A stretch of 64,000 bases of DNA from RHLJ01 sp040222455 (GCA_040222455.1 JAVKDD010000033.1:1-64000); one strand, 5' to 3'. Shown: positions 26,278-35,875, numbered from the stretch's first letter. The notes: generated by a model not told the origin, from the letters alone. Numbers and translations are program-made.

Positions 26278-27237
26278 CTATTCCCTATCTGCTCGTCGCT
26301 TTACCCTATTGTAGAGTGAAATATCCGAATCAGTAATGAATTTGTATAATACTTTTACCCAGGAATTATGAGAATATAAAGAATCATAAAACTCGGGTGC
26401 CATCTTTTTAAGCTGAGGAAGTCGAGAACCAGGTATGTATGGAAAGTCATGGTGTTCATTATGATAACCAACATTAAATCCCAGTTTATTTAATGGACCA
26501 TAGTAGGAATACGTTTCCTGACCATCTTCAAAAACATAATGTTCCGATATAAAATGCCCTGCCATCGGATGTAAACTTCCTGCTAAAAAGAATGAAAGTA
26601 ACAAGAAATATAAAGCTCCTAAGCCTACAATGTATATATAAAGAGTAAGTGTTATTATCTGGAAAAGTATATTTATAATCAGCCATTTATCCATTTTCTT
26701 TGGATGAACGAGCAAAGGTCTTAAGCCATACACAATTATTTGATTTATAGCCCAAACTAGTTTACCAAACAGTCCTTTAAAAAAACCAGCCTCTTGTGAA
26801 GAAGGCAAATCAGTATCGTTGTGCTCATGACCTTGTTCACTATGGTGTAATAGGTGGTATCTCCTAAATGACATCGCATAAGGAAACACAATTGGAATAT
26901 TGGCGACAATTGCCAGCCAGTTGTTTCTTGATTTCTTTTTAAAAGCAAGATTATGGCTCAACTCGTGTACCGCTAAAAACAATGAATGAGTAATTGTCGC
27001 TCCCACTACGTATGAGATCAACAGAAATAATCCCCAGTGTAAATCAAAGATAAACGGTGCTATCGTAAGTTGAACGATAACCAGAAATATGACTTTAAAC
27101 TTAAGTTTAGGGTCTATCCCATAAAGTTCTCTTACTTCAGGATACTTTTTTAGAATCTGTTTTCTTCGTTCTAAATGAGGCTCGTTTTCATCTGACCAAT
27201 AAAAATCATCAAGAGTTTCATTCTGTTTTTCAATCAT
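26278..27237 (-). CDS. Fatty acid desaturase closely resembling sphingolipid delta4-desaturase (DEGS)
   Basis: The 319-residue membrane enzyme has the three di-iron histidine boxes of membrane desaturases: HELSH (91-95), HLLHH (128-132) and NEHHD (260-264). Outside the boxes it also follows the eukaryotic dihydroceramide desaturase DEGS1 from end to end. The N-terminus DDFYWSDENEPHLERRKQIL matches the DES N-terminal domain. HPMAGHFISEHYVF, ETYSYYGPLN, FNVGYHNEHHDFP, YIPGSRLP and HNSWVKVLYKFITD all have near-copies in the animal enzyme. The expected reaction is a trans double bond at C4 of a (dihydro)ceramide, with oxygen and an electron donor. No other sphingolipid gene is in the window, so the native substrate is inferred. 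Confidence 0.85.
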   Translation of the reverse strand: MIEKQNETLDDFYWSDENEPHLERRKQILKKYPEVRELYGIDPKLKFKVIFLVIVQLTIAPFIFDLHWGLFLLISYVVGATITHSLFLAVHELSHNLAFKKKSRNNWLAIVANIPIVFPYAMSFRRYHLLHHSEQGHEHNDTDLPSSQEAGFFKGLFGKLVWAINQIIVYGLRPLLVHPKKMDKWLIINILFQIITLTLYIYIVGLGALYFLLLSFFLAGSLHPMAGHFISEHYVFEDGQETYSYYGPLNKLGFNVGYHNEHHDFPYIPGSRLPQLKKMAPEFYDSLYSHNSWVKVLYKFITDSDISLYNRVKRRADRE

Positions 27238-27350
27238 CCTTTTTAATTAATCGTACTGTGATTTTCAGAAACTACTTTTAATACACCAATAAGTACATTC
27301 TTAGATGAATAGTAATTCCAAAATAAATCGTTTCTTAATCTTGTACTAAA

Positions 27351-27379
27351 GATGCGGAAATTTACACTTAAAATTGAAT
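27351..27379. repeat. Second copy of the 29-base intergenic motif
   Basis: This copy matches 26185-26213 at 27 of 29 bases and lies about 70 bases before the GH20 hexosaminidase start. Weaker similarity (atttttaaa) continues some 15 bases beyond both copies. Confidence 0.55.
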
Positions 27380-27448
27380 ACCTTAGTAATTTTTAAAAGA
27401 GTTTTATATTCCGTTCATTTACTCATCTTTTAAAATCAATACCGAATA

Positions 27449-29098
27449 ATGCTACGATTCTTATTTCTTATTCTACTCGCTAGCCTAACTTTCTCCATTA
27501 AAGGTATATGCTATCAAAGTGATCATCAGATTTCTGTTACACCTAATCCTGTTTCTCTTCAAGTTCAGCCTGGTACTTTTAAGTTAGATTCATCACTAAT
27601 AATTTATATTTCTGATGAATCTCTCAAACGTGAAGCTACTTATTTAAATAACTTACTCTTTGTTACAAATTGGAAAGGGTACCCAATTTCACTTCTATCT
27701 GATAAGCCTGATTCTTCTTATATCATATTAAAGTTAGATGAAAAAGCTGATTTCAAAAATGATGAAGCATATAGGCTTTCAGTTAATAAGCAAGGAATTA
27801 CCATCTCCGCAATAACCAAAACAGGAATTTTCTATGGTATACAAACACTTCGTCAATTACTGCCTACTCAAATCGAACATATCGATCCTTCTTTAATCCC
27901 CAAAAACACCATATGGGAAATCCCAGCAGTTGAGATTTATGACTATCCAAGATTTGGATATCGAGGCATGCATTTGGATGTGGCTCGACACTTCTTCTCA
28001 GTCGATTTCGTAAAAAAATACATTGACCTTCTAGCGATGTATAAATTCAACCGATTTCACTGGCATTTAACGGAAGACCAAGGTTGGAGAATTGAGATTA
28101 AAAAGTACCCAAGATTAACTGAGATTGGTGCTTGGCGAGACTCAACACTAATTGGCAATTATGGAACTGGAAAATATGATGGGATTAGATACGGAGGGTA
28201 TTATACACAGGAAGAAATAAAAGAAGTTGTTGCTTATGCTACTGAAAGACACATTACTGTTATTCCAGAAATAGAACTTCCCGGGCATTCAAGTGCAGCA
28301 TTGGCATCATATCCTGAATTAGGGTGCTTTAATAAAGAAGTGAAAGTAGCAACAACGTGGGGTATTTTTGAAGATATCTATTGTCCAAAAGAAGAAACTT
28401 TTGAATTTTTGGAAGATGTATTAGATGAAGTAATTGTGCTTTTTCCAAGTAGATATATACATATCGGTGGAGATGAAGCTCCTAAAACACAATGGGAAGA
28501 AAGTGACATTGCTCAAGCTGTAATTAAAAGAGAAGGTTTAAAAGATGAACATGAACTTCAGAGCTACTTTGTAGGCAGGATTGAGAGCTATTTAAATTCA
28601 AAAGGAAGGCAAATAATTGGATGGGATGAAATTATGGAAGGTGGATTAGCACCTCAGGCAACGATAATGAGCTGGAGCTGGCAGGGAAAAGCGAGAGCAA
28701 TTGAAGCTGCTAAAACGGGACATGATGTAATTATGACCCCAAATGCCACCAGCTACTTTGATCATTTTCAAGCTGAACCAATTGACGAAGAACCCATTGC
28801 TATTGGAGGGTTAACTACATTAAAAGATGTGTATGAATTTGAACCAGTTCCATCAGAATTAAACGAAAATGAAGCTAAATTTATAATAGGCGCTCAAGCA
28901 AATGTATGGACAGAATACATTCACACAGGAGCAAAAGTAGAATATATGGCTTTCCCCAGAGCTATTGCTTTATCAGAAGTTTTGTGGAATACAAGTGATT
29001 CCAGGAATTGGGAGGCTTTCCTCGAAAGTCTACAATCACAATTCCAAAGACTGGATATTTTGGGCGTTAATTATGCTACTCATGCAAAAATGAAGTAG
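27449..29098 (+). CDS. Beta-N-acetylhexosaminidase, GH20 family
   Basis: The 549-residue protein has an N-terminal signal peptide (MLRFLFLILLASLTFSIKG). A GH20b-type domain (about 35-155) precedes the catalytic barrel starting YPRFGYRGMHLDVARHFF. The catalytic Asp342-Glu343 pair stands in HIGGDEAPKTQW; the Asp orients the substrate acetamido group and the Glu is the acid. MSWSWQGK and the late WTEYIHT complete the site. It releases terminal GlcNAc or GalNAc from chitin fragments or glycans in the periplasm. With the GH3 lipoprotein at 5918 the window encodes two exported hexosaminidases. The gene appears to stand alone. Confidence 0.92.
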   Translation: MLRFLFLILLASLTFSIKGICYQSDHQISVTPNPVSLQVQPGTFKLDSSLIIYISDESLKREATYLNNLLFVTNWKGYPISLLSDKPDSSYIILKLDEKADFKNDEAYRLSVNKQGITISAITKTGIFYGIQTLRQLLPTQIEHIDPSLIPKNTIWEIPAVEIYDYPRFGYRGMHLDVARHFFSVDFVKKYIDLLAMYKFNRFHWHLTEDQGWRIEIKKYPRLTEIGAWRDSTLIGNYGTGKYDGIRYGGYYTQEEIKEVVAYATERHITVIPEIELPGHSSAALASYPELGCFNKEVKVATTWGIFEDIYCPKEETFEFLEDVLDEVIVLFPSRYIHIGGDEAPKTQWEESDIAQAVIKREGLKDEHELQSYFVGRIESYLNSKGRQIIGWDEIMEGGLAPQATIMSWSWQGKARAIEAAKTGHDVIMTPNATSYFDHFQAEPIDEEPIAIGGLTTLKDVYEFEPVPSELNENEAKFIIGAQANVWTEYIHTGAKVEYMAFPRAIALSEVLWNTSDSRNWEAFLESLQSQFQRLDILGVNYATHAKMK

Positions 29099-29198
29099 GA
29101 TTAAATCGATGTCTGGGTTTTGTTTAGGCAGAATTCATTAATACTTCATATTGATCTATTAAAGTACTTCTATTCAATTTTAGGAAATAGAGGAAGCC

Positions 29199-32100
29199 AT
29201 GGAAAAGATCATAAAAACAATGGATGGCAATGAAGCTGCTGCTCATGTTGCTTTTAAAACAAATGAAGTTATCGCTATTTACCCCATTACACCTGCCTCT
29301 CCAATGGGTGAATGGGCTGATTTGTGGAGCGTTAAAAAGCAGAAAAATATTTGGGACGACATCCCCAAAATTATTGAAATGCAAAGTGAAGGTGGAGCTG
29401 CCGGTGTAGTACATGGCTCTTTACAAGGTGGAAGTTTAACCACCACATTTACAGCTAGCCAAGGTTTACTATTGATGCTTCCCAATATGTATAAAATTGC
29501 AGGTGAACTCACTCCTACGGTTTTTCATATCGCAGCGCGCTCTATAGCTACACAAGCTCTTTCTATTTTTGGAGATCATACTGATGTAATGGCTACCCGA
29601 TCTACTGGTTGGGGAATGTTATTTGCGAATTCTGTACAGGAAGCCATGGATTTTTCCCTTATTTCACAAGCATCTACCCTCGCTTCGAGAATTCCTTTTC
29701 TACATATTTTTGATGGATTTCGCACATCACATGAAATTTCCAAAATTGAAGTACTTCCTGATAAGGTTATTAAAGCGATGATTAACCCTGATTTTGTTAA
29801 GCAACATAAAAACCGTGGAATGGATCCTGATAATCCATTTATTCGCGGCACGGCCCAGAATCCTGATGTCTTTTTCCAATCCAGAGAGACTGTAAATCCA
29901 TTTTATCTTGCTACTCCTGAAATAGTTGATTCTGTGATGCGTGATTTTGAAAAACGTACTGGTCGAAGCTATCAGCTGTTTGAGTATTTTGGTGCCCCTG
30001 ATGCAGAAAAAGTAATTATATCGATGGGATCTGGAGCAGAAACCGTTGAGGAAACTGTAAAATATCTGGTCGCAAAAGGACAAAAAGTTGGAGCCATTAA
30101 AGTCCGGTTATTCCGACCATTTTCATTGTATCATCTTATCAAGGCTCTACCAGAAACTGTAAGTTCTATTTCTATTCTAGATCGCACGAAAGAACCCGGA
30201 AGTATGGGCGAACCATTATATCAGGATGTGATATCCGCATTGATTGAAGATCAATCTTCAGAAAAACCAAAATTTACTTCTATTCCAAAAATAATTGGGG
30301 GAAGATATGGTTTGTCTTCAAAGGAATTTACCCCTGCAATGGTTACTGCCATTTTTGATGAATTAGGAAAGCCTTCTCCAAAAAATCATTTCACCATTGG
30401 TATAAATGATGATGTAACCCATACTTCAATTCCGTTTAATCCCGATTTTGATATTGAAGATGATGGAACTACCAGAGCTGTTTTTTGGGGACTCGGCTCT
30501 GACGGAACAGTTGGAGCTAATAAAAACTCCATCAAAATAATTGGCGAAGAAACAGATTTATTTGCTCAAGGGTATTTTGTGTACGATTCTAAAAAATCCG
30601 GGGCAAGAACGATTTCTCATTTACGGTTTGGAGATAAACCTATAAAGAGTCCTTATTTAATTAAAAATGCAAATTTTGTAGGTGTTCATCAATTTGGATT
30701 TCTACAACGCTACGACACTCTTTCTTTAGCCGCAGAAGGTGCAACGGTGTTGATAAACAGCCCTTTCAGTTCTAAAGAGGTTTGGAAGAAACTTCCTAAA
30801 AAAGTGCAACAGCAAATTTTAAAAAAGAAACTAAAGCTATATGTAATTGATGCTTACAAAGTGGCTCAGGAAGCCAAGTTGGGCATCAGAATTAATACAG
30901 TGATGCAAACCTGTTTCTTCGCAATTTCAAATGTTCTACCGAAAGAACAAGCCATCACAAAAATTAAAGAATACATTCTTAAAACATATGGCAAGCGCGG
31001 TAAAACAATTGTGAATATGAACTACCAAGCTGTAGACATTTCATTAGAGTATTTACAAAAAGTAACTATCCCTAAGAGCGCTAATTCTAAAATCGAAATG
31101 AATGGGGCTCTTCCTACTGAATCTCCAGATTTTGTACAGCAAGTTATTTCAGAAATCATAAATGGACAAGGCGACGATCTACCCGTTAGCGCTTTACCTT
31201 GCGATGGTACGTACCCAAGCGGAACAACAATGTGGGAAAAAAGAGATATCGCAATGGAAGTTCCAGTTTGGGACTCTGATATCTGTATTCAGTGTGGGAA
31301 ATGTGTAATGGTTTGTCCGCATTCCGTTATTCGTGCGAAAGTGGCTGAAACAGAAACATTCGCAGATGCACCAGACACTTTTAAACATGCAAAAGCGCGC
31401 TGGCGTGAACTACCCGATCACGATTATACTCTTCAAGTCTCTATAGCGGACTGTACAGGTTGTCGTCTCTGTGTTGAGGCCTGCCCTGTGAAAGATAAAT
31501 CGAATGTGAGTCGTAAAGCACTCAACATGGAGCCAAAGCTAAATATCCCGGAAGCGGAAACAGGTAATTGGGATTTCTTTTTAGATATTCCATCATTCAA
31601 AGTTACAGATCATGCTGAGTTTGATTTCAATAAAACAAAAGAAACACAATTGCTTGATCCCTATTTTGAATTTTCCGGAGCTTGTGCTGGTTGTGGAGAA
31701 ACTCCGTACTTGAGCTTACTTACCCGTTTATTCGGAGATCGAATGATTGTTGCAAATGCAACTGGTTGTTCTAGCATTTATGGTGGAAATTTACCCACTA
31801 CTCCTTGGAGTAAAAACGCTGATGGATGTGGACCTGCCTGGAACAACTCTTTATTTGAAGACAACGCTGAATTTGGTCTTGGCATGAGGCTTTCAGCAAA
31901 TAAGAAAAAAGACACCGCTTTAAATATTCTTCACCAAATGAAAGGAATTGAAATTCCTGAATCTTTGGCATATGATTTAAAAAATGCAGATCAAACCACT
32001 CATGAAGGCATACTTGCTCAACAAAAAAGAGTTAATGAATTGCGTAAACGACTTTCTGGAAAAGCTTCTGCAAGAAGTAGACGTCTTGAAGAATACGCTA

Positions 32101-32795
32101 GTTCGTTAGTTGATAAATCTGTTTGGATTATCGGAGGAGATGGTTGGGCGTATGACATCGGCTTTGGAGGACTAGACCATGTTCTGGCTTCTGGCGAGAA
32201 TGTGAATGTGCTGGTTATGGATACGGAAGTTTATTCCAATACAGGAGGACAAGCTTCAAAATCAACAGGATTAGGAGCAATTGCCAAATTTGCCGCAGGT
32301 GGAAAACCAACCCCTAAGAAAGATTTGGGAAGAATTATGATAAACTATGGTTATGTATATGTAGCTCAGGTTGCCTTGGGAGCTAATGAAAATCAGTTAA
32401 TCAAAGCCTTAAAAGAAGCTGAATCTTATAATGGTCCTTCGCTTGTTATTGCTTACAGCCAGTGTATTGCACATGGTATTGATATGGCTAAAGGAATGAA
32501 TCAGCAAAAACTTGCTACTGAAAGTGGACATTGGCCTTTATATCGATTTGATCCAAGATTAAAAGAGGAAAATAAAAATCCACTTCAAATTGATTCAAAA
32601 GCTCCTAAAATTCCACTCAAGGATTATATCTACAACGAACAGCGATATAAATTACTTACTCAAACAAATCCTAGAAAAGCTAAAGAATTCTTAGGACAAG
32701 CACAGGAATGGGTACACGAACATTGGCAATCTCTTTCTGAATTAGCCAAACAGCTAGAGCCAGAATCAAATCAAACTAACGAGGAGGAAAAATAA
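29199..32795 (+). CDS. nifJ: Pyruvate:ferredoxin (flavodoxin) oxidoreductase, single-chain
   Basis: The 1198-residue protein has all fused domains in order. They are the pyruvate-binding N-terminus (MDGNEAAAHVAFKTNEVIAIYPITPASPMGEW, given here in part), domains II-III, a two-cluster ferredoxin domain (CIQCGKCVMVCP and CTGCRLCVEACP, about residues 695-765), and a C-terminal thiamine diphosphate domain. In the latter GACAGCGETPY, NATGCSS and the GGDGWAYDIGFGG Mg-binding motif are seen; its cysteines hold the proximal cluster. It converts pyruvate and CoA to acetyl-CoA and CO2 while reducing ferredoxin or flavodoxin, an oxygen-sensitive step. The next gene overlaps by one base. Confidence 0.95.
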   Translation: MEKIIKTMDGNEAAAHVAFKTNEVIAIYPITPASPMGEWADLWSVKKQKNIWDDIPKIIEMQSEGGAAGVVHGSLQGGSLTTTFTASQGLLLMLPNMYKIAGELTPTVFHIAARSIATQALSIFGDHTDVMATRSTGWGMLFANSVQEAMDFSLISQASTLASRIPFLHIFDGFRTSHEISKIEVLPDKVIKAMINPDFVKQHKNRGMDPDNPFIRGTAQNPDVFFQSRETVNPFYLATPEIVDSVMRDFEKRTGRSYQLFEYFGAPDAEKVIISMGSGAETVEETVKYLVAKGQKVGAIKVRLFRPFSLYHLIKALPETVSSISILDRTKEPGSMGEPLYQDVISALIEDQSSEKPKFTSIPKIIGGRYGLSSKEFTPAMVTAIFDELGKPSPKNHFTIGINDDVTHTSIPFNPDFDIEDDGTTRAVFWGLGSDGTVGANKNSIKIIGEETDLFAQGYFVYDSKKSGARTISHLRFGDKPIKSPYLIKNANFVGVHQFGFLQRYDTLSLAAEGATVLINSPFSSKEVWKKLPKKVQQQILKKKLKLYVIDAYKVAQEAKLGIRINTVMQTCFFAISNVLPKEQAITKIKEYILKTYGKRGKTIVNMNYQAVDISLEYLQKVTIPKSANSKIEMNGALPTESPDFVQQVISEIINGQGDDLPVSALPCDGTYPSGTTMWEKRDIAMEVPVWDSDICIQCGKCVMVCPHSVIRAKVAETETFADAPDTFKHAKARWRELPDHDYTLQVSIADCTGCRLCVEACPVKDKSNVSRKALNMEPKLNIPEAETGNWDFFLDIPSFKVTDHAEFDFNKTKETQLLDPYFEFSGACAGCGETPYLSLLTRLFGDRMIVANATGCSSIYGGNLPTTPWSKNADGCGPAWNNSLFEDNAEFGLGMRLSANKKKDTALNILHQMKGIEIPESLAYDLKNADQTTHEGILAQQKRVNELRKRLSGKASARSRRLEEYASSLVDKSVWIIGGDGWAYDIGFGGLDHVLASGENVNVLVMDTEVYSNTGGQASKSTGLGAIAKFAAGGKPTPKKDLGRIMINYGYVYVAQVALGANENQLIKALKEAESYNGPSLVIAYSQCIAHGIDMAKGMNQQKLATESGHWPLYRFDPRLKEENKNPLQIDSKAPKIPLKDYIYNEQRYKLLTQTNPRKAKEFLGQAQEWVHEHWQSLSELAKQLEPESNQTNEEEK
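32781..32787 (+). promoter_or_regulatory. Strong Shine-Dalgarno site before the DHOD-like gene
   Basis: gaggagg lies 7 bases before the ATG at 32795 and within the last codons of nifJ. It supports the overlapping start and coupling of the two genes. Confidence 0.75.
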
Positions 32796-33811
32796 TGGAT
32801 CTTTCAGCCACATATCTCGGACTTCAACTTGAAAACCCATTGGTTCCCTCAGCATCTCCCCTTTCAAAAAGCCTGGATAGTATTAAACTTCTTGCAGATG
32901 CTGGCGCTGGCGCAATTGTAATGCATTCGTTATTTGAAGAACAAATAATGGCTACCAGCATGGAAATTGATCACTTTTTAAGCTCCGGTACTGAGAGTTT
33001 TAGTGAAGCGCTCGATTATTTCCCTGAAATGGAAGCGTATGATGTTGGCCCTGATTCTTACTTGGAGCATATTCGTGAAGCTAAAGAGTCTGTTGGAATT
33101 CCAATTATTGGGAGTTTAAATGGTGTTTCTAATGGTGGATGGATAGAATACGCCAAACAGATTGAACAAGCTGGCGCAGATGCCCTGGAATTAAATATAT
33201 ATTATATCCCAACTGACGTTGATAAAACGGGTAGCGAAGTGGAGGCGATGTATCTTGACGTGATACGAAGTGTCTGTTCTTCAATACATATTCCTGTTGC
33301 TGTAAAACTGAGTCCTTTTTTCTCTTCCATTCCAAATATGGCAAAAAAGATTTCCAATCTTGGTGCAAAAGGATTGGTGATTTTCAACCGATTCTATCAA
33401 CCCGATTTTGATATTCATGAGATGGAAGTCGTTCCAAATTTAGTTCTTAGTTCTTCTAATGAATTGCGTCTTCCGTTACGTTGGACTGCCATTCTCTATA
33501 AAAAAGTGCAGGCAGATATTGCAATTACCACTGGAATTCATGTTGGAACCGATGTTATTAAAGGTATTCTAGCTGGTGCAAATGTTACTATGATTGCATC
33601 CGAGCTACTTTTAAATGGCATTCATCGAATCACTGAAATTAAATCAGAAATGATGCAATGGATGGAAGACTACGAATGCGATTCACTCGATCAATTTAGA
33701 GGAAGTATGAGTCAAGCTAATGTTCTGGAGCCTGCAGCTTTTGAACGGGCAAATTATATGAAGGTACTTCAATCTATTCGTCAGGATCCAACGGGGAAGT
33801 TGTTGTGGTAG
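32795..33811 (+). CDS. Dihydroorotate dehydrogenase-like flavoprotein
   Basis: The 338-residue FMN-binding TIM barrel resembles class 1 dihydroorotate dehydrogenase in the N-terminal strand (LSATYLGLQLENPLVPSASPLS), IPIIGSLNGVSNGGWIEYA, ADALELNIYYIP and VAVKLSPFFSS. It differs from true PyrD in the region of the NCGHPD-type loop (LELNIYYIPTDVDKTGSE), so orotate synthesis is doubtful. Genes of this type are commonly found directly after nifJ, as here, with a one-base overlap and a strong ribosome site. That points to a role beside pyruvate:ferredoxin oxidoreductase, perhaps in electron transfer, although none is established to my knowledge. Confidence 0.82.
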   Translation: MDLSATYLGLQLENPLVPSASPLSKSLDSIKLLADAGAGAIVMHSLFEEQIMATSMEIDHFLSSGTESFSEALDYFPEMEAYDVGPDSYLEHIREAKESVGIPIIGSLNGVSNGGWIEYAKQIEQAGADALELNIYYIPTDVDKTGSEVEAMYLDVIRSVCSSIHIPVAVKLSPFFSSIPNMAKKISNLGAKGLVIFNRFYQPDFDIHEMEVVPNLVLSSSNELRLPLRWTAILYKKVQADIAITTGIHVGTDVIKGILAGANVTMIASELLLNGIHRITEIKSEMMQWMEDYECDSLDQFRGSMSQANVLEPAAFERANYMKVLQSIRQDPTGKLLW

Positions 33812-33823
33812 ATTAGTAAATAA

Positions 33824-34687
33824 TTACTTTCCTCCGATTCCAAATACGCGATTTACATTAAATCCAAGTCGGAAATCTCTTGCAAAAAAATCTTCCGTTG
33901 TACGTGCTAACAAGTGCTGTTCTGTAAACCAGTTTCCATTCATAAAAAAAATCTGAAATACATGTCCACCTGTATCTATTTGCCAGGAAACAGCCATTGG
34001 GTTTTCAGTATTGTTATTACGATCTCCAACTACCAGAAAATATTCGAATGAAAACGAGTGATTCAAATTTAGTCTAAACTCTCCCCCAAAACCAGCGGCA
34101 TAATGATTATTTACTAAATCCTGTTCAGCAGTTTCAATCACAATGGTATTAAAGTGAGAAATCATTGGAGCTACTTGGAAACTGAATTTTTCAGTAAACT
34201 TTCGGGCGACAGTAAGTGATCCGAAATAATTCAACCGATCCTGAAACGAAGGATCATAGCGATTTTCTTTTTGGGTATTGATTCCTACATCACCCTTAAT
34301 CGAGACTTCAACAGGGATTTTACCTGATCTCATTTGTTGCAAAAATGTATACTTAAACCGAAGATCTACATTATCTTCTCGATTTGTTCTACCAATACCT
34401 ACCGAAAGCTTGTCGGTGATCCCATAATCAATCCCTAATCGAACGGCTGCCCCTTGATCCAATCCCCAGAACTCTTCAATCCCAGTACTTACAAGCCCGA
34501 AACTATGCATGATAGTACTGTTCATATTATTTTTTTCTAGATTGGAACTGGTAGACATAGTAATAAGCGACATAGTCAGATATATTTCTTCAGGACTATC
34601 AGTTATAGTTCGTTTACGTTCTAATTGGGCATACGTTGTTTGGGAAATTAATAGGGTAAATACTAATAGTAAAAATGATACTCTCAT
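33824..34687 (-). CDS. DUF5777-type outer-membrane beta-barrel protein
   Basis: The 287-residue protein has a signal peptide (MRVSFLLLVFTLLISQTTYAQ) and a barrel-like body of alternating short strands (AAVRLGIDYGITDKLSVGIG, VDLRFKYTFLQQ, LTVARKFTEKFSFQVAPM). It ends in DFRLGFNVNRVFGIGGK. I recognise the DUF5777 family, which Bacteroidota encode next to YceI and cytochrome-like proteins. That is the case here, since the YceI gene ends 3 bases upstream of this start. It should be an outer-membrane protein; the cargo or ligand is unknown. Confidence 0.72.
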   Translation of the reverse strand: MRVSFLLLVFTLLISQTTYAQLERKRTITDSPEEIYLTMSLITMSTSSNLEKNNMNSTIMHSFGLVSTGIEEFWGLDQGAAVRLGIDYGITDKLSVGIGRTNREDNVDLRFKYTFLQQMRSGKIPVEVSIKGDVGINTQKENRYDPSFQDRLNYFGSLTVARKFTEKFSFQVAPMISHFNTIVIETAEQDLVNNHYAAGFGGEFRLNLNHSFSFEYFLVVGDRNNNTENPMAVSWQIDTGGHVFQIFFMNGNWFTEQHLLARTTEDFFARDFRLGFNVNRVFGIGGK

Positions 34688-34690
34688 AAC

Positions 34691-35230
34691 TTACTCCTTA
34701 ATTGTTAGTACTGCATTTATTTCGATCTCCTGTTCCTGATCAACCTTTATAAACAGTAGGCTTGGAGGCTCGATTTCATAGTCTTCTAATTTTAAGATCC
34801 AACCTGCTGTAAGTTTGAGTGTATTCCCTTCGGGGGTAAGAGTACCTGAAATCACAACATTTTGTTCTTTTCCATGAATTTTAAAAACTCCCTCAACAGT
34901 AACATCTTGTTCTTGCTGCAAATCCACATCAAATTCAGAAGTCATTTTTCCAAAAAACTCACCAAAAGGATATTTCTTCACATCAAGTGTTAGAAGCATG
35001 TCTTTGTCTCTTTTTCCATTACCGGTGTTAAGAGTTTCTAAATCTAAATAGAAATCAATGGTACTTTCATCTAGATTGATAAGTCCTACCAGATTTTCTG
35101 AGGTTCCTGAAAAAGAATGGAGTGGAACTTTGGAATAAAATACAGCCGTACCAGTTTCTGTATAAAAGCTTTGTGAAAAAGCACTACTTGCTAATCCAAC
35201 TAAAAATAATATAGGTAGAAGTCTTTTCAT
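34691..35230 (-). CDS. YceI-family periplasmic protein
   Basis: The 179-residue protein has a signal peptide (MKRLLPILFLVGLASSAFSQ) and a YceI lipocalin-like barrel. Typical blocks are VFYSKVPLHSFSGTS, INLDESTIDFYLDLETL, RDKDMLLTLDVKKYP and GVFKIHGKEQNVVISGTL. YceI proteins bind polyprenoid or quinone-like lipids in the periplasm. It is the middle gene of a tight trio, 10 bases after the cytochrome-like lipoprotein gene and 3 before the DUF5777 gene. This supports a shared envelope or redox function. Confidence 0.82.
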   Translation of the reverse strand: MKRLLPILFLVGLASSAFSQSFYTETGTAVFYSKVPLHSFSGTSENLVGLINLDESTIDFYLDLETLNTGNGKRDKDMLLTLDVKKYPFGEFFGKMTSEFDVDLQQEQDVTVEGVFKIHGKEQNVVISGTLTPEGNTLKLTAGWILKLEDYEIEPPSLLFIKVDQEQEIEINAVLTIKE

Positions 35231-35240
35231 TTTTGATCAC

Positions 35241-35654
35241 CTAGTTGTTTTGTGCGCCTTCATTAATCCAGGCACGGATTGTTTGAATTTGAGAAGATGA
35301 AAGAGTACCTCCTATTGGCATTCGAGTGCCATGTGTTGGATTTGGTTCAACTTTATCAACTAAACCACTTGCATCAGCATCTCCTGGAACAACTAAATTA
35401 TTTCCATAATTATTTCCTACACTATTCATTAATGCGGTATAAGAGCTTAAATTCACCCCTCCACTATTCCCATGACAACTTGTACAGCTACTATTGAAAA
35501 TAGGTTGAACATCGTTTCCAAAACTAACTTGTTGATTGGGATCATTGGGTTCTTCTGTATCATCAGGTGCTGATACTAAGTTTTCTGAATTATTTGTACA
35601 GGATAGCCCTACAATCATCACGAAAAGCAATACTGCTAAACTTGGGTTTTTCAT
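35241..35654 (-). CDS. Small lipoprotein with one c-type heme site
   Basis: The 137-residue protein has a lipobox VGLSC with cysteine 19, an acidic linker (PDDTEEPNDPN) and a cytochrome-c-like domain. The heme site CTSCH is at residues 57-61, and a probable methionine axial ligand is in TRMPIGG near residue 113. This resembles the heme-binding domains annotated as planctomycete-type cytochrome c. It would be an electron carrier tethered to the membrane facing the periplasm. It starts the trio with YceI and DUF5777. Confidence 0.8.
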   Translation of the reverse strand: MKNPSLAVLLFVMIVGLSCTNNSENLVSAPDDTEEPNDPNQQVSFGNDVQPIFNSSCTSCHGNSGGVNLSSYTALMNSVGNNYGNNLVVPGDADASGLVDKVEPNPTHGTRMPIGGTLSSSQIQTIRAWINEGAQNN

Positions 35655-35875
35655 TGTGATTTGATTTAGTGGTGTAAGTTTCTAATGATAAATAGTGAGA
35701 GGAGTCATTGAGATTAAACTCAATTGAGAACACAATTAATTTTTTGAATTTACCTCGTTTTACAAAGTATATAGGTTACCATAATTTCTGTTATCAAAAA
35801 AACGGCAAACTTAAGTTCATTTCCGACAAAGGTTATAAAAAAAACGACGATTTAAAGAGGTTTCTATATGCTCAT

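Noticed and set aside
32795..33811. True dihydroorotate dehydrogenase (pyrD) for pyrimidine synthesis
   Set aside because: The active-site region differs from PyrD and the gene is coupled to nifJ, a known arrangement of PyrD-like proteins of other function.
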